5,452 bases of DNA from Chloroflexota bacterium (GTDB lineage Bacteria; Chloroflexota; UBA4733), in NCBI GenBank assembly GCA_025449435.1, contig JANWJO010000154.1, positions 1 to 5,452 of the forward strand, in the 5' to 3' direction. The first letter of the stretch is position 1. Each line of letters starts with the position of its first letter. Position numbers and translations under genes: made by a program. Positions 5,128 through 5,452 of the stretch are shown in pieces. The notes under the pieces are model-generated. The model was not told the DNA's origin. It worked only from the letters and a program-made list of their open reading frames with translations, and searched no databases.

Positions 5128-5324
5128 ACCCCACCCCTCCCGCTTTAGGCTTCTTTTTACCCACATCATTGCGGGTTACTTGTTTGGCGGCAAGGCACAA
5201 CCCCATGCCCTGGGGGCACCCGGCGCGGGGTTGACCCTCAACGCCCCGCCCTATCCGCGCCACGTTCACCCTCCCCTTGCTCCACATGTGGGTAAAAGGA
5301 AGCTTCAGGGCAGGGGGATGGGGT
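5128..5324. repeat. 197-base segment bounded by 39-base imperfect inverted repeats
   Basis: The left arm (5128-5166), reverse-complemented, matches the right arm (5286-5324) at 30 of 39 positions without gaps. The inner 18 bases match at 17 (ATGTGGGTAAAA, then A or G, then GAAGC) and the outer six (TGGGGT) match fully. The 119-base middle is GC-rich with smaller hairpins and has no convincing coding frame. The segment fills most of the gap between the partial gene ending at 5336 and the acetyltransferase start. It could be a MITE-like remnant with terminal repeats, or a long stem-loop acting as terminator or attenuator for the upstream gene. No clear target-site duplication is visible at the ends. 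Confidence 0.5.
5198..5249. repeat. Nested hairpins in the loop of the inverted repeat
   Basis: Mutually exclusive stems are visible. In one, CAACCCC (5198-5204) pairs with GGGGTTG (5227-5233) around an inner TGCCC/GGGCA hairpin (5206-5210 with 5214-5218). In the other, GCGGGGTTGA (5225-5234) pairs with TCAA and CCCCGC (5238-5241, 5244-5249) with a two-base bulge. Both use the GGGGTTG strand, so only one can form at a time. Confidence 0.4.
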
Positions 5325-5335
5325 GCGACTCCCCT

Positions 5336-5452
5336 CTATCCCGGCGCCACGGTGGTCGTGAGCGTCTCTTCCTTGTTCAGGTCGACATCGGGCTCACCTT
5401 GCACTGGCGCATCGAGCGGCACTTCGGTGACCAGCGGCAGCGACAGCAGACC
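5336..5452 (-). CDS. C-terminal end of an unidentified protein (partial, runs off the window)
   Basis: An open minus-strand frame enters at the right edge and ends in TAG at 5336-5338, giving the last 38 residues: it begins GLLSLPLVTEVPLDAPVQG and ends ETLTTTVAPG. Codons mostly end in G or C, as in the real genes here, and the acidic, Thr-rich tail resembles a natural C-terminus. Too little is present to name a family or locate it in the cell. It is on the same strand as the acetyltransferase but separated by 277 bases containing the inverted repeat and a new promoter, so the two are probably separate units. Confidence 0.55.
   Translation of the reverse strand, partial: GLLSLPLVTEVPLDAPVQGEPDVDLNKEETLTTTVAPG

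Noticed and set aside
5059..5169. N-terminal extension of the acetyltransferase by 37 residues
   Set aside because: The extension covers the predicted promoter and ribosome binding site and precedes the normal start of the GNAT fold.
5282..5291. CCACATGTGG palindrome as a separate operator
   Set aside because: It is a 10-base palindrome partly inside the right arm of the larger inverted repeat, and there is no promoter next to it.
1..5452. CRISPR array, tRNA/rRNA, transposase, toxin-antitoxin or phage-defence system
   Set aside because: No evenly spaced repeats, cloverleaf-like sequence, or proteins of these types were seen on either strand.

Overview
This is a GC-rich bacterial window. Most genes lie on the minus strand, several start with GTG or TTG, and the gaps between genes hold G/C-rich palindromes. 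These traits, with a tandem-GNAT acetyltransferase and a Chloroflexota-like style of protein sequence, make a filamentous or phototrophic Chloroflexota relative my best guess. That is inference from style only; there is no rRNA or other marker gene in the window.

Layout, left to right. Positions 1-96 hold a strong C/G hairpin and no supportable gene. Positions 97-546 (minus) encode a small hypothetical protein. Positions 618-2045 (minus, TTG start) encode a DHA2-type (14-TM, EmrB/QacA-like) MFS drug/proton antiporter. It is transcribed divergently from an HxlR-family winged-helix regulator at 2185-2607 (plus). The 139-base gap between them carries a perfect TATACC-A-GGTATA palindrome lying over the antiporter's predicted extended -10, plus two direct copies of CATGCAAGT, one of which covers its -35. 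This looks like a local sensor/efflux pair in which the regulator controls the pump and probably itself. Positions 2608-2750 form a convergent intergenic region with hairpins but no U-tract terminator.

The right half is a minus-strand run read from high to low coordinates: the tail of an unidentified gene (5336-5452, cut by the window edge), a tandem-GNAT acetyltransferase (4093-5058), a PlsC-like acyltransferase (3289-4071, 21 bases downstream and probably cotranscribed), and a HIT-family nucleotide hydrolase/transferase (2751-3194, 94 bases further on). No single pathway obviously joins these three enzymes.

The most unusual non-coding structure is between the partial gene and the acetyltransferase: an imperfect 39-base inverted repeat (18-base inner core, 17/18 identical) at 5128-5166 and 5286-5324, enclosing a GC-rich loop that has its own hairpins. 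It could be a MITE-like remnant, a large terminator/attenuator, or a structured leader. I saw no CRISPR array, tRNA, rRNA, transposase or phage gene, and nothing that amounts to a clearly new multi-gene system.
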